DNA from: an uncultured Caldilineaceae bacterium
Lineage (GTDB): Bacteria; Chloroflexota; Anaerolineae; Caldilineales; Caldilineaceae
DNA length: 64,000 bases
Assembly: GCA_951813625.1 (NCBI GenBank)
Contig: CATOTS010000041.1
Coordinates: 1-64,000 of the forward strand
Direction of reading: 5' to 3'
The position numbers were made by a program, and so were the translations under genes. Every line of letters begins with the position of its first letter. The stretch's first letter is position 1. Of this stretch, positions 51,198-60,300 are shown one piece after another. The notes under the pieces were generated by a model. The model searched no databases and was not told the origin of the DNA. It saw only the letters and a program-made list of their open reading frames with translations.

Positions 51198-52208
51198 ATG
51201 ACTACCTTCGTTTACATCACCGCTGCCGGCGACAACCTGATTCGCGCCTACGAAATCGACGGAAACGGGCGCCTGAACTTATTGCACGACATTGCTGCCG
51301 ACGGCGGCCCCTCCGCGTTGGCGTCCGCCGCAAACGGTCGGTTCTTGTACTGTTCCCTGCGCGCCAGCAACGAGCTGGCTGCCTTTCGCTTCGAACAGGA
51401 CGGCAGCCTTCGCCCGCTGGGCCGCAAGCCCCTCGATGCCGATGCCTGCTATGTCGCCGCGGACAAAACCGACCGCTTCTTGCTGTCCGCCTATTACAAC
51501 GCTGGCAAAGTCGCCGTTCACAGTTTGGCAGCCGACGGATCAGTCGGCGAGCTCGTCTGCACGGCGCCAACCGCGGCCCGCGCCCACTGCATCGAAACCG
51601 ACCTGACCAACCGCTACGCCTTTGTGCCCCATCCACTCGATGCCAACCGCCTCTTTCAGTTCCTTTTCGACGAGGAAACCGGTCAGCTCTCGCCAGACCC
51701 GGCCGCCCCCTATGTTGACGCCCCAACCGGAGCAGGGCCGCGTCATTTCGTCTTCTCTATCGACCAGCGTTTTGTCTATACCTCGGACGAGGATGGCTCA
51801 AGCGTTACCGCCTACCGCTTTGACCCCGGCGCCGCGCATGGCCCGCTGCAGGCCTTCCAGACACTCTCGACGCTGCCGGATGAATACAACGGCGAAAACA
51901 CCTGCGCTCAGATCCATCTGCACCCTTCCGGCCATACGCTTTACGTTTCGAATCGCGGGCACGACAGCATAGCCGTCTTTGCTATCGATACCGCCAGCGG
52001 CGCGCTCTCTAGGCGAGGATGGCAGGAAACTGAAGCAGTTCCCCGTGTCTTCAACATCAACCCCAGCGGGAAGTTTCTTGTCACAGCAGGGCAAGGCACG
52101 GGCAAGGCAGCCTCTTACGCTGTCGACCCGGCGAACGGCAGGCTAACGCCGCTGCACGTGTACGAAGTCGGCGAACAGCCGATGTGGGTATTGTTCAGGG
52201 CAGCCTGA
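51198..52208 (+). CDS. Lactonase (6-phosphogluconolactonase-type propeller)
   Basis: The 336-residue protein is a seven-bladed propeller of the Pgl group: FVYITAAGDNLIRAYEID, FLYCSLRASNELAAFRF, DRFLLSAYYNAGKVAVHSL, AHCIETDLTNRYAFVPHPLDANRLFQF, GAGPRHFVFSIDQRFVYTSDE, CAQIHLHPSGHTLYVSNRGHDSIAVFAID and PRVFNINPSGKFLVTAGQ. These are the repeat motifs of YbhE-type lactonases, which hydrolyse 6-phosphogluconolactone. The ATG at 51198 is preferred to 51171 because AGGAG lies just upstream. It diverges from the dehydrogenase gene. Confidence 0.87.
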   Translation: MTTFVYITAAGDNLIRAYEIDGNGRLNLLHDIAADGGPSALASAANGRFLYCSLRASNELAAFRFEQDGSLRPLGRKPLDADACYVAADKTDRFLLSAYYNAGKVAVHSLAADGSVGELVCTAPTAARAHCIETDLTNRYAFVPHPLDANRLFQFLFDEETGQLSPDPAAPYVDAPTGAGPRHFVFSIDQRFVYTSDEDGSSVTAYRFDPGAAHGPLQAFQTLSTLPDEYNGENTCAQIHLHPSGHTLYVSNRGHDSIAVFAIDTASGALSRRGWQETEAVPRVFNINPSGKFLVTAGQGTGKAASYAVDPANGRLTPLHVYEVGEQPMWVLFRAA

Positions 52209-52274
52209 CAGTGGCGCCCGGCCTCCCGGAGAAAACCTCAAACTTCAGCGGCAGCAACTCGGCGGCCGCGTTCT

Positions 52275-53159
52275 CTAGTCCTCACCTGCCTCACCCTGCT
52301 CGAAACGACGCCGCCGGTAGCGCGTCACATATGTCAGAAGCCACTGCAGCACGCCGGGGAAGAGCACCGCAAACCAGACCAGCAGCCGGTCGAACAGCGT
52401 GATGTAGACCTCTCGCTCACCCCGCTTGATGGCGGTTACGGTGCGCCGGCCTACCTTGCTGGCTTCGACGCCCCGTGTAAGCGAATGCCTTTCCCCCTGC
52501 CGGTGCTCGGCGCCCGGCACGCTGATGCGGCTGTTCTGCGAAAATTCGGTCTCCGTCAGACCCGGGCACACGACAACGAGATCGATGTTGTCCCGTTTCA
52601 GCTCCGAACGCGCCGCACCGCTCGCCCCTTGCAGCGCGAATTTCGTCGCACTGTAACCCCCGCCCAGGGGCTGAGGAAACTTGCCCACAATGCTGCTGAT
52701 ATTGACGACCGTTCCACCCCCCTGGCGACGCATCACCTGGACCGCCGCCTGCAACGCCGCCACCGCGCCGAAGAAGTTGACCTCAAAGACATGCCGCAAA
52801 TCGTCCAGGTCCAGTTCGTCGACCGCGCCGTAGATACCCATGCCCGCGTTGTTGACAAGAATATCCACACCGCCAAAGTGGGACTCCGTCTTCTCGATAA
52901 GCGCCCGCGCCTGGCCCTCGTCGCTGATGTCGGTTGGAACGGTAAGGATGTCAGCGTCGAAATCCTGCCGCAGCTGGCCTGCGACCTTGTCCAGCAACTC
53001 AGTATTGCGCGCGGCGAGGGCCAGCCGGCAACCCTCCTCTGCCAGCGCTCCAGCGATTGCAGCCCCGATTCCTCGGTTCGCGCCCGTGATGACGGCGACT
53101 TTTCCCGCCAACGCACCGCCCCTTTCTACTCCGAAGCTCGGCCTGTTGCCTGTCGTCAT
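52275..53159 (-). CDS. Short-chain dehydrogenase/reductase
   Basis: The 294-residue protein has VAVITGANRGIGAAIAGALA (NAD(P)-binding), NNAGMGIYG, VVNISSIVG and the catalytic YSATKFAL. Its C-terminus adds a hydrophobic segment (DRLLVWFAVLFPGVLQWLLTYV) followed by a basic tail, suggesting membrane association, as in lipid-modifying SDRs. GGGGAGAG stands close to the ATG. The substrate is unknown. Confidence 0.88.
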   Translation of the reverse strand: MTTGNRPSFGVERGGALAGKVAVITGANRGIGAAIAGALAEEGCRLALAARNTELLDKVAGQLRQDFDADILTVPTDISDEGQARALIEKTESHFGGVDILVNNAGMGIYGAVDELDLDDLRHVFEVNFFGAVAALQAAVQVMRRQGGGTVVNISSIVGKFPQPLGGGYSATKFALQGASGAARSELKRDNIDLVVVCPGLTETEFSQNSRISVPGAEHRQGERHSLTRGVEASKVGRRTVTAIKRGEREVYITLFDRLLVWFAVLFPGVLQWLLTYVTRYRRRRFEQGEAGED

Positions 53160-53361
53160 CTCTCTCCCCTTTGCAGCATCTGCTCAGCCCAAATCGTGTA
53201 TAGCATACTCTCCAAGCAGCGATAAGCAAAGTCCTCTGCTGATAGGGGTGCAGTCCAAAACTGGAGAAAAATTCCCTATGCATCGGGTTGCAATGGCCTC
53301 ATGGCCAGTCCTTGGTCCACTCTCGGGCGGAGTGGAGGTATACGCTTTCCTGGTTCCTTTT

Positions 53362-53423
53362 GGACGGTCGGGCCTGACGGCCCTCCCTTGTGCGGGGGGA
53401 CTCCCCCCGCAACGCCCCCCTGA
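53362..53423. repeat. GC-rich dispersed repeat, copy 5
   Basis: This is GGACGGTCGGGCCTGACGGCC, CTTGTGC, the GGGGGGACTCCCCCC hairpin and GCAACGCCCCCCTGACAC. It lies within MITE-like copy 2. Confidence 0.8.
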
Positions 53424-53526
53424 CACAACCCGCAGTTGACGTTATTCGTGAAGATTCCCGCAAATTCGTGGATTGAGCCCTTGCCCTTGACGTTGCCGGC
53501 AACTGGCCACTGGCCACTGCAGTTCT

Positions 53527-53586
53527 GGACGGTCGGGCCTGCGGCCCTCCCTTGTGCGGGGGGACTCCCCCCGCAACGCCCCCCTG
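53527..53586. repeat. GC-rich dispersed repeat, copy 6
   Basis: The sequence matches copy 1 for about 60 bases and lies 165 bp after copy 5, again in MITE-like copy 2. Confidence 0.8.
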
Positions 53587-53790
53587 ATGTTCTCCCTCCG
53601 CCGCGTGTGGGGTCAATGCGGCCCTGTGCCGCCTGCGGCCCTCTCCGCCGCAGCCACCGAAGGGGCAGGCCCTGTATCAGCCCTGCGCCTCCCCCAGAGC
53701 CGGCAACAATTTCAGCCACCGCTGGCATGGTCTCCCCGCCAGAGCGATACCCACCCCAAAAGTGTGATGCACCCCGAAAAGTGGCTGGTT

Positions 53791-53819
53791 TTGTGCACCT
53801 TTCGGATCGGTGCTATATT
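53791..53819 (+). promoter_or_regulatory. Putative promoter of the dsbA-dsbB operon
   Basis: TTGTGC at 53791-53796 and TATATT at 53814-53819 are separated by 17 bases. They lie immediately right of the MITE-like copy 2 end, and 104 bases before the ATG. Confidence 0.55.
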
Positions 53820-53923
53820 TTATTGAACGGGGCCTGTTCAACTTTCGGGCGCCGAAAGCGGTGGACGGCCTGTTCCCGCTAGCTGAGGAAGTGGCCTCTT
53901 TACCAGGCAGGTGAGCGGGACAT

Positions 53924-54652
53924 ATGGAGAAGTCGAAGCGCCGCAAGAAGGTCAGTTTGCTTTCTCAACAGAAGGCAGGATCGCGACGGCTCTCGGTCGG
54001 AATTCTCCTGATCGGCGGAATCGCACTGTTGGCGGCCGCAATCGCGCTCGTACTGGTCGTGGTCTCCGGCAACCAGCAGTCCACGGCCGAGGGTGCCGTC
54101 TACACTGGAATTCCCCCGGATTGGCAGAATCGCAACGTCCTGGGCAACCCGGAAGCGCCTGTCACCGTGCAGGCCTGGGAAGACTTCCGCTGTCCTGCCT
54201 GTGCCGCCTTCAACCAGACGGTCAAGCCCGGTCTGGTCGAAAACTACATCGCCAGCGGCGAAGCCAAGCTCGAATTCCGCCACTTTCCCTTGCAGCAGCA
54301 CGAACCTGGCGCCTCGCTGGCAGCACAAGCAAGCGAATGTGCGGCCGACCAGGGCCAGTTTTGGCCCTATCACGATCGCGTTTTCCAGGAGACGCAAAGA
54401 GGGCCGTCGGCTTTCATCGCCGAAGAGCTGATCAAATACGCTGTCGAACTGGAATTGGACGAGGACTCATTCTCTTTCTGTCTGTTGAACCAGACACACC
54501 TGAACAGCGTTTCCGAGAGCCTGCAGGATGCGCGCGTCGCCGGTTTGGGCGGTACGCCTACAGTTCTGGTCGACGGCATCCCTGTCACAAATCCGCTCGA
54601 CTACGACTCGGTCGCCGCCGCCATCGACGACCGCCTGGCGGCAGGCCAATGA
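53924..54652 (+). CDS. Membrane-anchored DsbA-like thiol-disulfide oxidoreductase
   Basis: The 242-residue protein has a basic N-terminus, one membrane span (residues 24-48) and an external thioredoxin-fold domain with the CPAC active site (Cys90, Cys93) in WEDFRCPACAAFNQ. PVTVQAWEDFRCPACAAF and RVAGLGGTPTVLVDGIPV (cis-proline loop TPT) are typical of the DsbA/ScoI-like group in Chloroflexota and Actinobacteria. It would put disulfides into exported proteins. The next gene, 19 bp on, encodes its re-oxidising partner. Confidence 0.88.
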   Translation: MEKSKRRKKVSLLSQQKAGSRRLSVGILLIGGIALLAAAIALVLVVVSGNQQSTAEGAVYTGIPPDWQNRNVLGNPEAPVTVQAWEDFRCPACAAFNQTVKPGLVENYIASGEAKLEFRHFPLQQHEPGASLAAQASECAADQGQFWPYHDRVFQETQRGPSAFIAEELIKYAVELELDEDSFSFCLLNQTHLNSVSESLQDARVAGLGGTPTVLVDGIPVTNPLDYDSVAAAIDDRLAAGQ

Positions 54653-54671
54653 CAAGGCGAAGCGTCGAAAG

Positions 54672-55586
54672 ATGAACAGTTCGCGATTTTGGGTTCGCCT
54701 CGGCCTGTACAGCGCTCTAACCGCTGCTTGGGTCTCCATGATGGGCAGCCTCTACTTCAGCGAAGTGATGCGCTTTACGCCCTGCACGCTTTGCTGGTTT
54801 CAGCGCGTCCTCATGTATCCGCTGGCCGGTCTGATCGCTTTCGGCATATTGCGCCGCGACCATCACTTGCCCTTCCTGGTCCTTCCCTTCTCCCTCTTGG
54901 GGCAGGGGGTGGCAGTCTATCACTACCTGCTCCAGAAGACGAGCATTTTCGGCCAACCCGCAAGTTGCGGGCTCGGCGTAACCTGCTCGTCCGTCTGGAT
55001 CGACTGGTTCGGAATCGTTACCATTCCGCTTCTATCCGTATTTGGCTTTATGGCCATCACCATCGGGATGCTGATGGTCATTGCCGGAGGCGAAAACAGG
55101 CCAAACCTGGTCGGCGCCTACCGTTGGCCGCGCTGGCCTGTTCCGGTAATCGTTGTCATCGCTGTCGCCCTGTATGTCGCCGAGGCCGTGCGCGCGGGCG
55201 AGATGGAGGTCTCGCTTCCCGAAATTCACATCTCGCTCCCTTCCTCAGTTCCCTTCTTGGATCTTTCAACCGGCGCGACCCCAACACCCGTGCCGACGGC
55301 AACGCCGACCAGCCAGGAAAAGGGTGAGTCTCTCTACGCCCAGGCCTGCGCCTCCTGCCATGGCGCCCAGGGCGAAGGCGTCGAAGGACTTGGCACTGCC
55401 CTGGCCGATTCGCCCTACGTTTCCCAGCTCTCCGATGACGCAATGCTCGCGCTGATCCGAGACGGGCGGGCGGCCGACGCCGATGACAACCGCACAGGGC
55501 TTGCCATGCCCCCGCGCGGCGGCCAGTCGGAGTTGAGCGACGAACAGATCGGATTCATCATACTCGTAATCCGGGACTGGCAATGA
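54672..55586 (+). CDS. DsbB-type disulfide oxidase fused to a cytochrome c domain
   Basis: The 304-residue protein starts MNSSRFWVRLGLY. Residues 1-170 are a DsbB/VKOR-like domain of about five membrane spans, with the first cysteine pair in TPCTLCWF (Cys38, Cys41), as in DsbB, and a second pair in ASCGLGVTC (Cys99, Cys105). After a linker rich in P and T (GATPTPVPTATPTSQEKG) comes a class I cytochrome c domain with the heme motif CASCH (Cys226, Cys229, His230), and Met279 in GLAMPPRGG as the sixth ligand. DsbB normally passes electrons to quinone; a heme domain on the same chain suggests passing them on to a cytochrome oxidase or other acceptor. Confidence 0.85.
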   Translation: MNSSRFWVRLGLYSALTAAWVSMMGSLYFSEVMRFTPCTLCWFQRVLMYPLAGLIAFGILRRDHHLPFLVLPFSLLGQGVAVYHYLLQKTSIFGQPASCGLGVTCSSVWIDWFGIVTIPLLSVFGFMAITIGMLMVIAGGENRPNLVGAYRWPRWPVPVIVVIAVALYVAEAVRAGEMEVSLPEIHISLPSSVPFLDLSTGATPTPVPTATPTSQEKGESLYAQACASCHGAQGEGVEGLGTALADSPYVSQLSDDAMLALIRDGRAADADDNRTGLAMPPRGGQSELSDEQIGFIILVIRDWQ

Positions 55587-55691
55587 TTGCGGTCCGACGC
55601 CTGTGGGCGCGATGCAATGAGTCGCGCATCGCAACATTCACGTTAGCGCGTTTGGGCCGCTCTTGATTGCCCGGACAAGGCCGATTGCTAC

Positions 55692-56582
55692 ATGTTCGAT
55701 TCTAGCCAAAAAAACAACCAGGAACCGTTCCGCGTTGGTCGAAAGCTTGTAATTTCCCGACGGGTCCTTTCCGCGATTCTCATTAGCTTGGGATTGCTGA
55801 CGTATACCTCGCTCGCGGCAGTTCCCGTTCGCGGCGCCTCCGAGTCTGGATCGGTAGCGGACATCCGTTTGGACAGGGTTAATGCCCCGAGTCAGCAGGC
55901 CGGCCAATCCGGCATTACTTCTCCGGCTACGGGAAGTACCGTCAGCGGCTCCGTTCCGGTTCTCGGTACAGCTGCCGGTCCACCATTTGCCCGCTATGAA
56001 CTCTACTTCAAGCTTGAGCCCAGCGGCGATGAAGCCTTCGTCTGGTTCGCGGGCGAAACATTTCAGGTGAACAATGGCCAATTGGGTGTCTGGCATACCG
56101 GAAACCTTGCGCCGGGAACCTATTCCTTGCGGCTTCGGGTTGTTCGGCCTGATGGAAACTACGGCGAATACTTCGCCCGCAATATCAGCGTAAACTTGGA
56201 GGCGCCGACGCCGACACCAGATGGCCCCACGCCGACACCGATCCCGATCGACACGCCCACGCCCGTGCCGCAGCCGACAGTCCCCCCCGTCGAAATCGTG
56301 CAGCCGGATATCGAAGAGCCCACCGCCGAGGTTACACCCTCGCCCGCACCGGCCGCTCAGGGAAACGGCGGAGGCACAACCCAGGGCCAGGCGTCCTCCG
56401 CAGGTGAGTCGGTCATCCAGGGAACGCCGGGCAGTATAGACAACCTGGCCGGAGCCCTTTCCCTGGATCGACTGCGCGGGCGCTTCTTCACCGGCGTTCG
56501 CTGGAGTGCCGGTCTCTTCCTGTTGTTGGGCGCGATTTTCTCCGCCAAGCGATTGCTCCAATGGCTGACCGGCAAAATATAG
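55692..56582 (+). CDS. Exported Ig-like protein with PT-rich linker and C-terminal membrane anchor
   Basis: The 296-residue protein has a signal-type segment (VLSAILISLGLLTYTSLAAVPVRGA), a beta-sandwich region of about 100 residues (ITSPATGSTVSGSVPVLGTA, FARYELYFKLEP, GTYSLRLRVVRPDGNY), a proline- and threonine-rich stretch (APTPTPDGPTPTPIPIDTP), and one C-terminal span (WSAGLFLLLGAIFSAKRL). It is a cell-surface protein displayed on a stalk; ligand unknown. It follows the DsbB fusion gene by 105 bp. Confidence 0.8.
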   Translation: MFDSSQKNNQEPFRVGRKLVISRRVLSAILISLGLLTYTSLAAVPVRGASESGSVADIRLDRVNAPSQQAGQSGITSPATGSTVSGSVPVLGTAAGPPFARYELYFKLEPSGDEAFVWFAGETFQVNNGQLGVWHTGNLAPGTYSLRLRVVRPDGNYGEYFARNISVNLEAPTPTPDGPTPTPIPIDTPTPVPQPTVPPVEIVQPDIEEPTAEVTPSPAPAAQGNGGGTTQGQASSAGESVIQGTPGSIDNLAGALSLDRLRGRFFTGVRWSAGLFLLLGAIFSAKRLLQWLTGKI

Positions 56583-56718
56583 AGACATGGAGCATCTCTT
56601 CGCACACGAAGCTTAGGCGCCGCAAGGGAAACGTACCTATGGGGCCGACCCGAATCCTTTGCGGCCGTTAGTTGGAAAGTTGCTGGCCCGCAAAGGCCGC
56701 AAAAGTAGCGTCCCGAAT

Positions 56719-57327
56719 ATGAAGATGATTGTGGGTCTGGGAAATCCCGGGCCCCGTTACGCGCGCAATCGACACAACATCGGATTTCAGGTGGTGGATC
56801 TCCTGGCCCACCGCCACGAAATTCCGCTCTCCCGTTCCAAGTTCAATGCTCTTTACGGAGAGGGTTGGATCGTGCGGCCGCGCCGCTCAGAATCGGCTTC
56901 GACCGCCGGCGACGCGCCGCTTCGTCAGAAGGTCCTGCTGGCTCGGCCGCTCACCTTTATGAACCGCAGCGGTAGCGCCGTTGCCCCTATGGCCCGCTAC
57001 TTTGCAGTCGAACCACACGATATCTTTGTCGTCTACGACGAACTCGATCTTCCCGGCGGCAAGCTGCGACTTCGCCCCTTCGGCGGAGCAGGCGGCCACA
57101 AAGGCATGAAGTCGCTGATCCAGCAACTGGGCACGGACCGCTTTCCACGCGCCCGCGTAGGCATTGGCCGCCCGCCAGCGCCGATGGACCCCGCCGCCTA
57201 CGTCCTGCAGAACTTCAGCGAAGAAGAGGAGTCTGGGTTCGGTCCGCTTCGAGCTCGCGTCGCCGACGCCGCCGAATGCTGGCTTTCTCAGGGAATCGAC
57301 ATCGCCATGAACCGCTTCAATGGTTGA
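56719..57327 (+). CDS. pth: Peptidyl-tRNA hydrolase
   Basis: Pth recycles peptidyl-tRNA dropped by ribosomes. The 202-residue protein has the N-terminal IVGLGNPGPRYARNRHNIGF with the catalytic histidine, RPLTFMNRSG, and YDELDLPGGKLRLRPFGGAGGHKGMKSL, the tRNA-contact region. The ATG at 56719 is preferred over the longer frame to 56659. mfd follows 57 bp later in the same direction, a common pair in bacteria. Confidence 0.95.
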   Translation: MKMIVGLGNPGPRYARNRHNIGFQVVDLLAHRHEIPLSRSKFNALYGEGWIVRPRRSESASTAGDAPLRQKVLLARPLTFMNRSGSAVAPMARYFAVEPHDIFVVYDELDLPGGKLRLRPFGGAGGHKGMKSLIQQLGTDRFPRARVGIGRPPAPMDPAAYVLQNFSEEEESGFGPLRARVADAAECWLSQGIDIAMNRFNG

Positions 57328-57383
57328 ACCACGTCCAGGACCCCGGCCCAGCTCATGATCATCAAGTTGCCCATTCGAAGCGT

Positions 57384-60300
57384 ATGAACCTGTCCGGCCT
57401 GTTGCCAATTCTCAGAAATCTGCCCGCTTATCAGCGGTTGCTGAAGGGCCATGACGGCGAGCCGCAGAAGCTATATTCGGCCGCGCGTGCCCTTGTCGTA
57501 GCCGGCGCCGCGACCGACCGCGAAGGCCCCGTGCTTGTCTTAACGGGCACCTCGGAGCAAGCCGAACGCTGGATCGAGAGACTGCAGCTCTTCCTGCCCC
57601 ACACCGACGACCAGTCCCCGGTTTCGTTCTACGCCGAGCCTGACGCCCTGCCCTTCGAACGCATCCCCTGGACAGGACGCACGCGACAGCGCCGTTTGAC
57701 AGCGCTTGCTGCGTTGCAGCAAAAGGGCAGCCATCCAAGGATCGTTGTCTCCTCGGCGCGGGCGCTTATGCAGAAGACTTTGCCGGCAAGAACATTCCGC
57801 CTGGCTTTGCGACCGCTGCACGCCGGTAGCTTCGTCCAGCTCGATGAACTGACCGGACGTTGGGCGCAAACCGGATACGAGCCGGTTAACGTAGTAGAGG
57901 AGCCGGGAACCTTCGCCCGCCGCGGTGGCATCGTCGACATCTGGCCCCCGAATCTACCCCATCCAGTTCGCGTCGACCTCTTTGGCGACGAAGTGGAGTC
58001 GATCCGCGCCTTCGATCCGGCAACGCAACGGAGCGATCGCCAGTTGCAGCGCGTATTGATCGGCCCAGGCAGCGAAGCGCTGGGCCTGGCGCAAAAGGGC
58101 GGGCCGAACGTCGACCGGCTGCGCGAAACCCTGCTGGGGGACCCGGACCTCGTGCTTGTCATCCGCGAAGAGATCGGACGTGAGCTTGGAGAGTTGGAGG
58201 AGCAACGCGTCTTTCGCGGCATCGAATGGTATCTGCCTTACGCCTACACCCACCCGGCATCGCTCCTCGATCACCTTCCCGCCAATAGCCTGCTCGTCAT
58301 CGACGACGGCGCCGAACTGGTGGCCGGACTGCAGGCATGCAAGCAGAATGCCGACAGCACTAGGCACGAGCTGCTGAGCGGCCGCGAACTGCCAAGCGAG
58401 TTCCAATCCAGCATCTTTAGCCTGGAAACCATCCTCGATCAGGTCGCCCAGCGCAATCCGCTCCAGCTGGGAACACAATCCATTCATAATCCCGGCGTCC
58501 CAGAGGAAAGCGGCGGCTCCGACCTGGCGCGCTCCTTTGCGCCAAGTCCCCACTTCGCCGGCCAGAGCAAACGCATTCTGGATGAAATGCGCAAATACAC
58601 CAATACATCCGATCGCGTCGTCCTGGTCTCCCGCCAATCTGCCAGATTGCAGGAGGAGTTGAAAGAGGCGCGGCTCGCGGCCGAATTGCGCGCCGACCTC
58701 GACGCGCCGCCCCCTGCCGGGATTTCCATTCTTCAGGGTGAGCTGTCCGAAGGCTTCGTGATGAAAGGGTCCGAAGCGCAGCCGGCGGGTGGCAAGCCCC
58801 CCGCGACTGTCGACCTGCGCCTTCTGACCGACACCGAACTATTCGGCTGGACAAGGCAGTCGCGCCGCGCAAGGCGCGCCGCGCAGTCGACCGTAGCGCC
58901 CGAGCTCTTCTTCGCCGACGTCAGCCCCAATGACTATGTAGTCCACCTCGAACACGGCATCGGCGTCTACGAGGGGCTCACCAACATCGAACTGGGAGGC
59001 GTGGAGCGAGAATACCTGAAGGTGAACTACGCCAGAGGTGACAGACTCTATGTCCCCGTGCACCAGGCCGACCGCCTGAGCCGATACGTCGGCGCCGGCG
59101 ACGCCGGAATCCCGCCGGCGGTCACCCGGCTCGGCACAGCCGACTGGCAAACGGTCAAAGCCCGCGCCAAAAGGGCGGTCGAGGACATCGCCGAAGACCT
59201 GCTCAAACTCTACGCCGAAAGAGAGGTAATCCCGGGCTACTCCTTCAGCCCCGATGGGCCCTGGCAGGAGGAGATGGAAGCGGCCTTTCCGTTCCGCGAG
59301 ACCTCCGACCAGATCGACGCCATCGACGATGTCAAGCGCGACATGGAGACCGGCAGACCGATGGACCGCATAATCATCGGCGACGTCGGCTACGGCAAGA
59401 CCGAAGTCGCCATACGGGCCGCATTCAAGGCCGTGATGGATGGAAAGCAGGCCGCAGTGCTTGTGCCCACCACCGTCCTCGCCCAGCAGCACTTTCGCGT
59501 CTTCAGCCAGCGCCTGGGCCAGTTCCCGGTCCTTGTGGAGATGCTCTCCCGCTTCCGAACGCCGGCACAGCAGGAAAAAGTGCTGAAGAAGATGCAGGAA
59601 GGCACCGTTGATATTGTCATCGGAACGCACCGCCTGCTCTCGCAAGATGTCAGCTTCCAGTCTCTGGGGCTATTGGTCATCGACGAGGAGCAGCGCTTCG
59701 GCGTTGCCCACAAAGAGCGCCTTAAGCAGTTGCGCTCCCAGATGGACGTGCTGACCCTCAGCGCCACCCCAATTCCCCGCACACTGCACATGAGCCTCAG
59801 TGGTGCTCGCGATATGAGCACCATAAACACCCCGCCTAGAGAACGTCTTCCCGTACGCACAGTCCTGTCGGAATTCGACAACTCACTCGTCCGGCAGGCC
59901 ATCCTGCGTGAACTGGAACGCGACGGCCAGGTCTTTTTCGTCCACAACCGCGTACGCGGCCTCAAGACGCTGGCTGCACGCGTCCAGCGCCAGGTGCCCG
60001 ACGCCGTCGTTGCAATCGCCCACGGCCAGATGGCTGAGCGTGAGCTTGAAGAGACCATGCTGAGTTTCGCCGAAGGCGAAATAGATGTCCTCGCCTGTAC
60101 CACGATCGTCGAAAACGGGCTGGATATCAGGCGGGCCAACACCATGATCGTCAATCGAGCCGACCATTTCGGGCTGGCCCAACTGTACCAACTGCGCGGG
60201 CGCGTCGGGCGCGGCGCTGTGCGCGGATACTGCTATCTCTTTCATGATCGACACAGCACACTGTCCCTCGACGCGCGCCGGCGGCTTGAAGCCCTGCTCG

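Larger units (their letters stand above)
53245..53775. repeat. MITE-like composite repeat, copy 2 (ISKra4-type ends)
   Basis: It starts GGGGTGCAGTCCAAAACTGG and ends CCCCAAAAGTGTGATGCACCCC. The order of parts matches copy 1 at 45362: GGGTTGCAATGG, dispersed repeats, GGGTCAATGCGGCCCTG, then CAACAATTTCAGCCACCG. It is longer because it contains two dispersed repeats. Confidence 0.6.
53160..53923. other. Repeat-rich intergenic region
   Basis: It holds MITE-like copy 2 (53245-53775) with two dispersed-repeat copies, a CTTCGTG-type block at 53438-53480, and the dsbA promoter at 53791-53819. TTGAAC...GTTCAA at 53824-53842 forms a small inverted repeat after the -10. No gene. Confidence 0.5.

Noticed and set aside
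55638..56588. 316-codon minus-strand frame
   Set aside because: It is antisense to the surface protein at 55692-56582, whose signal peptide, PT-rich linker and anchor make it the real gene.
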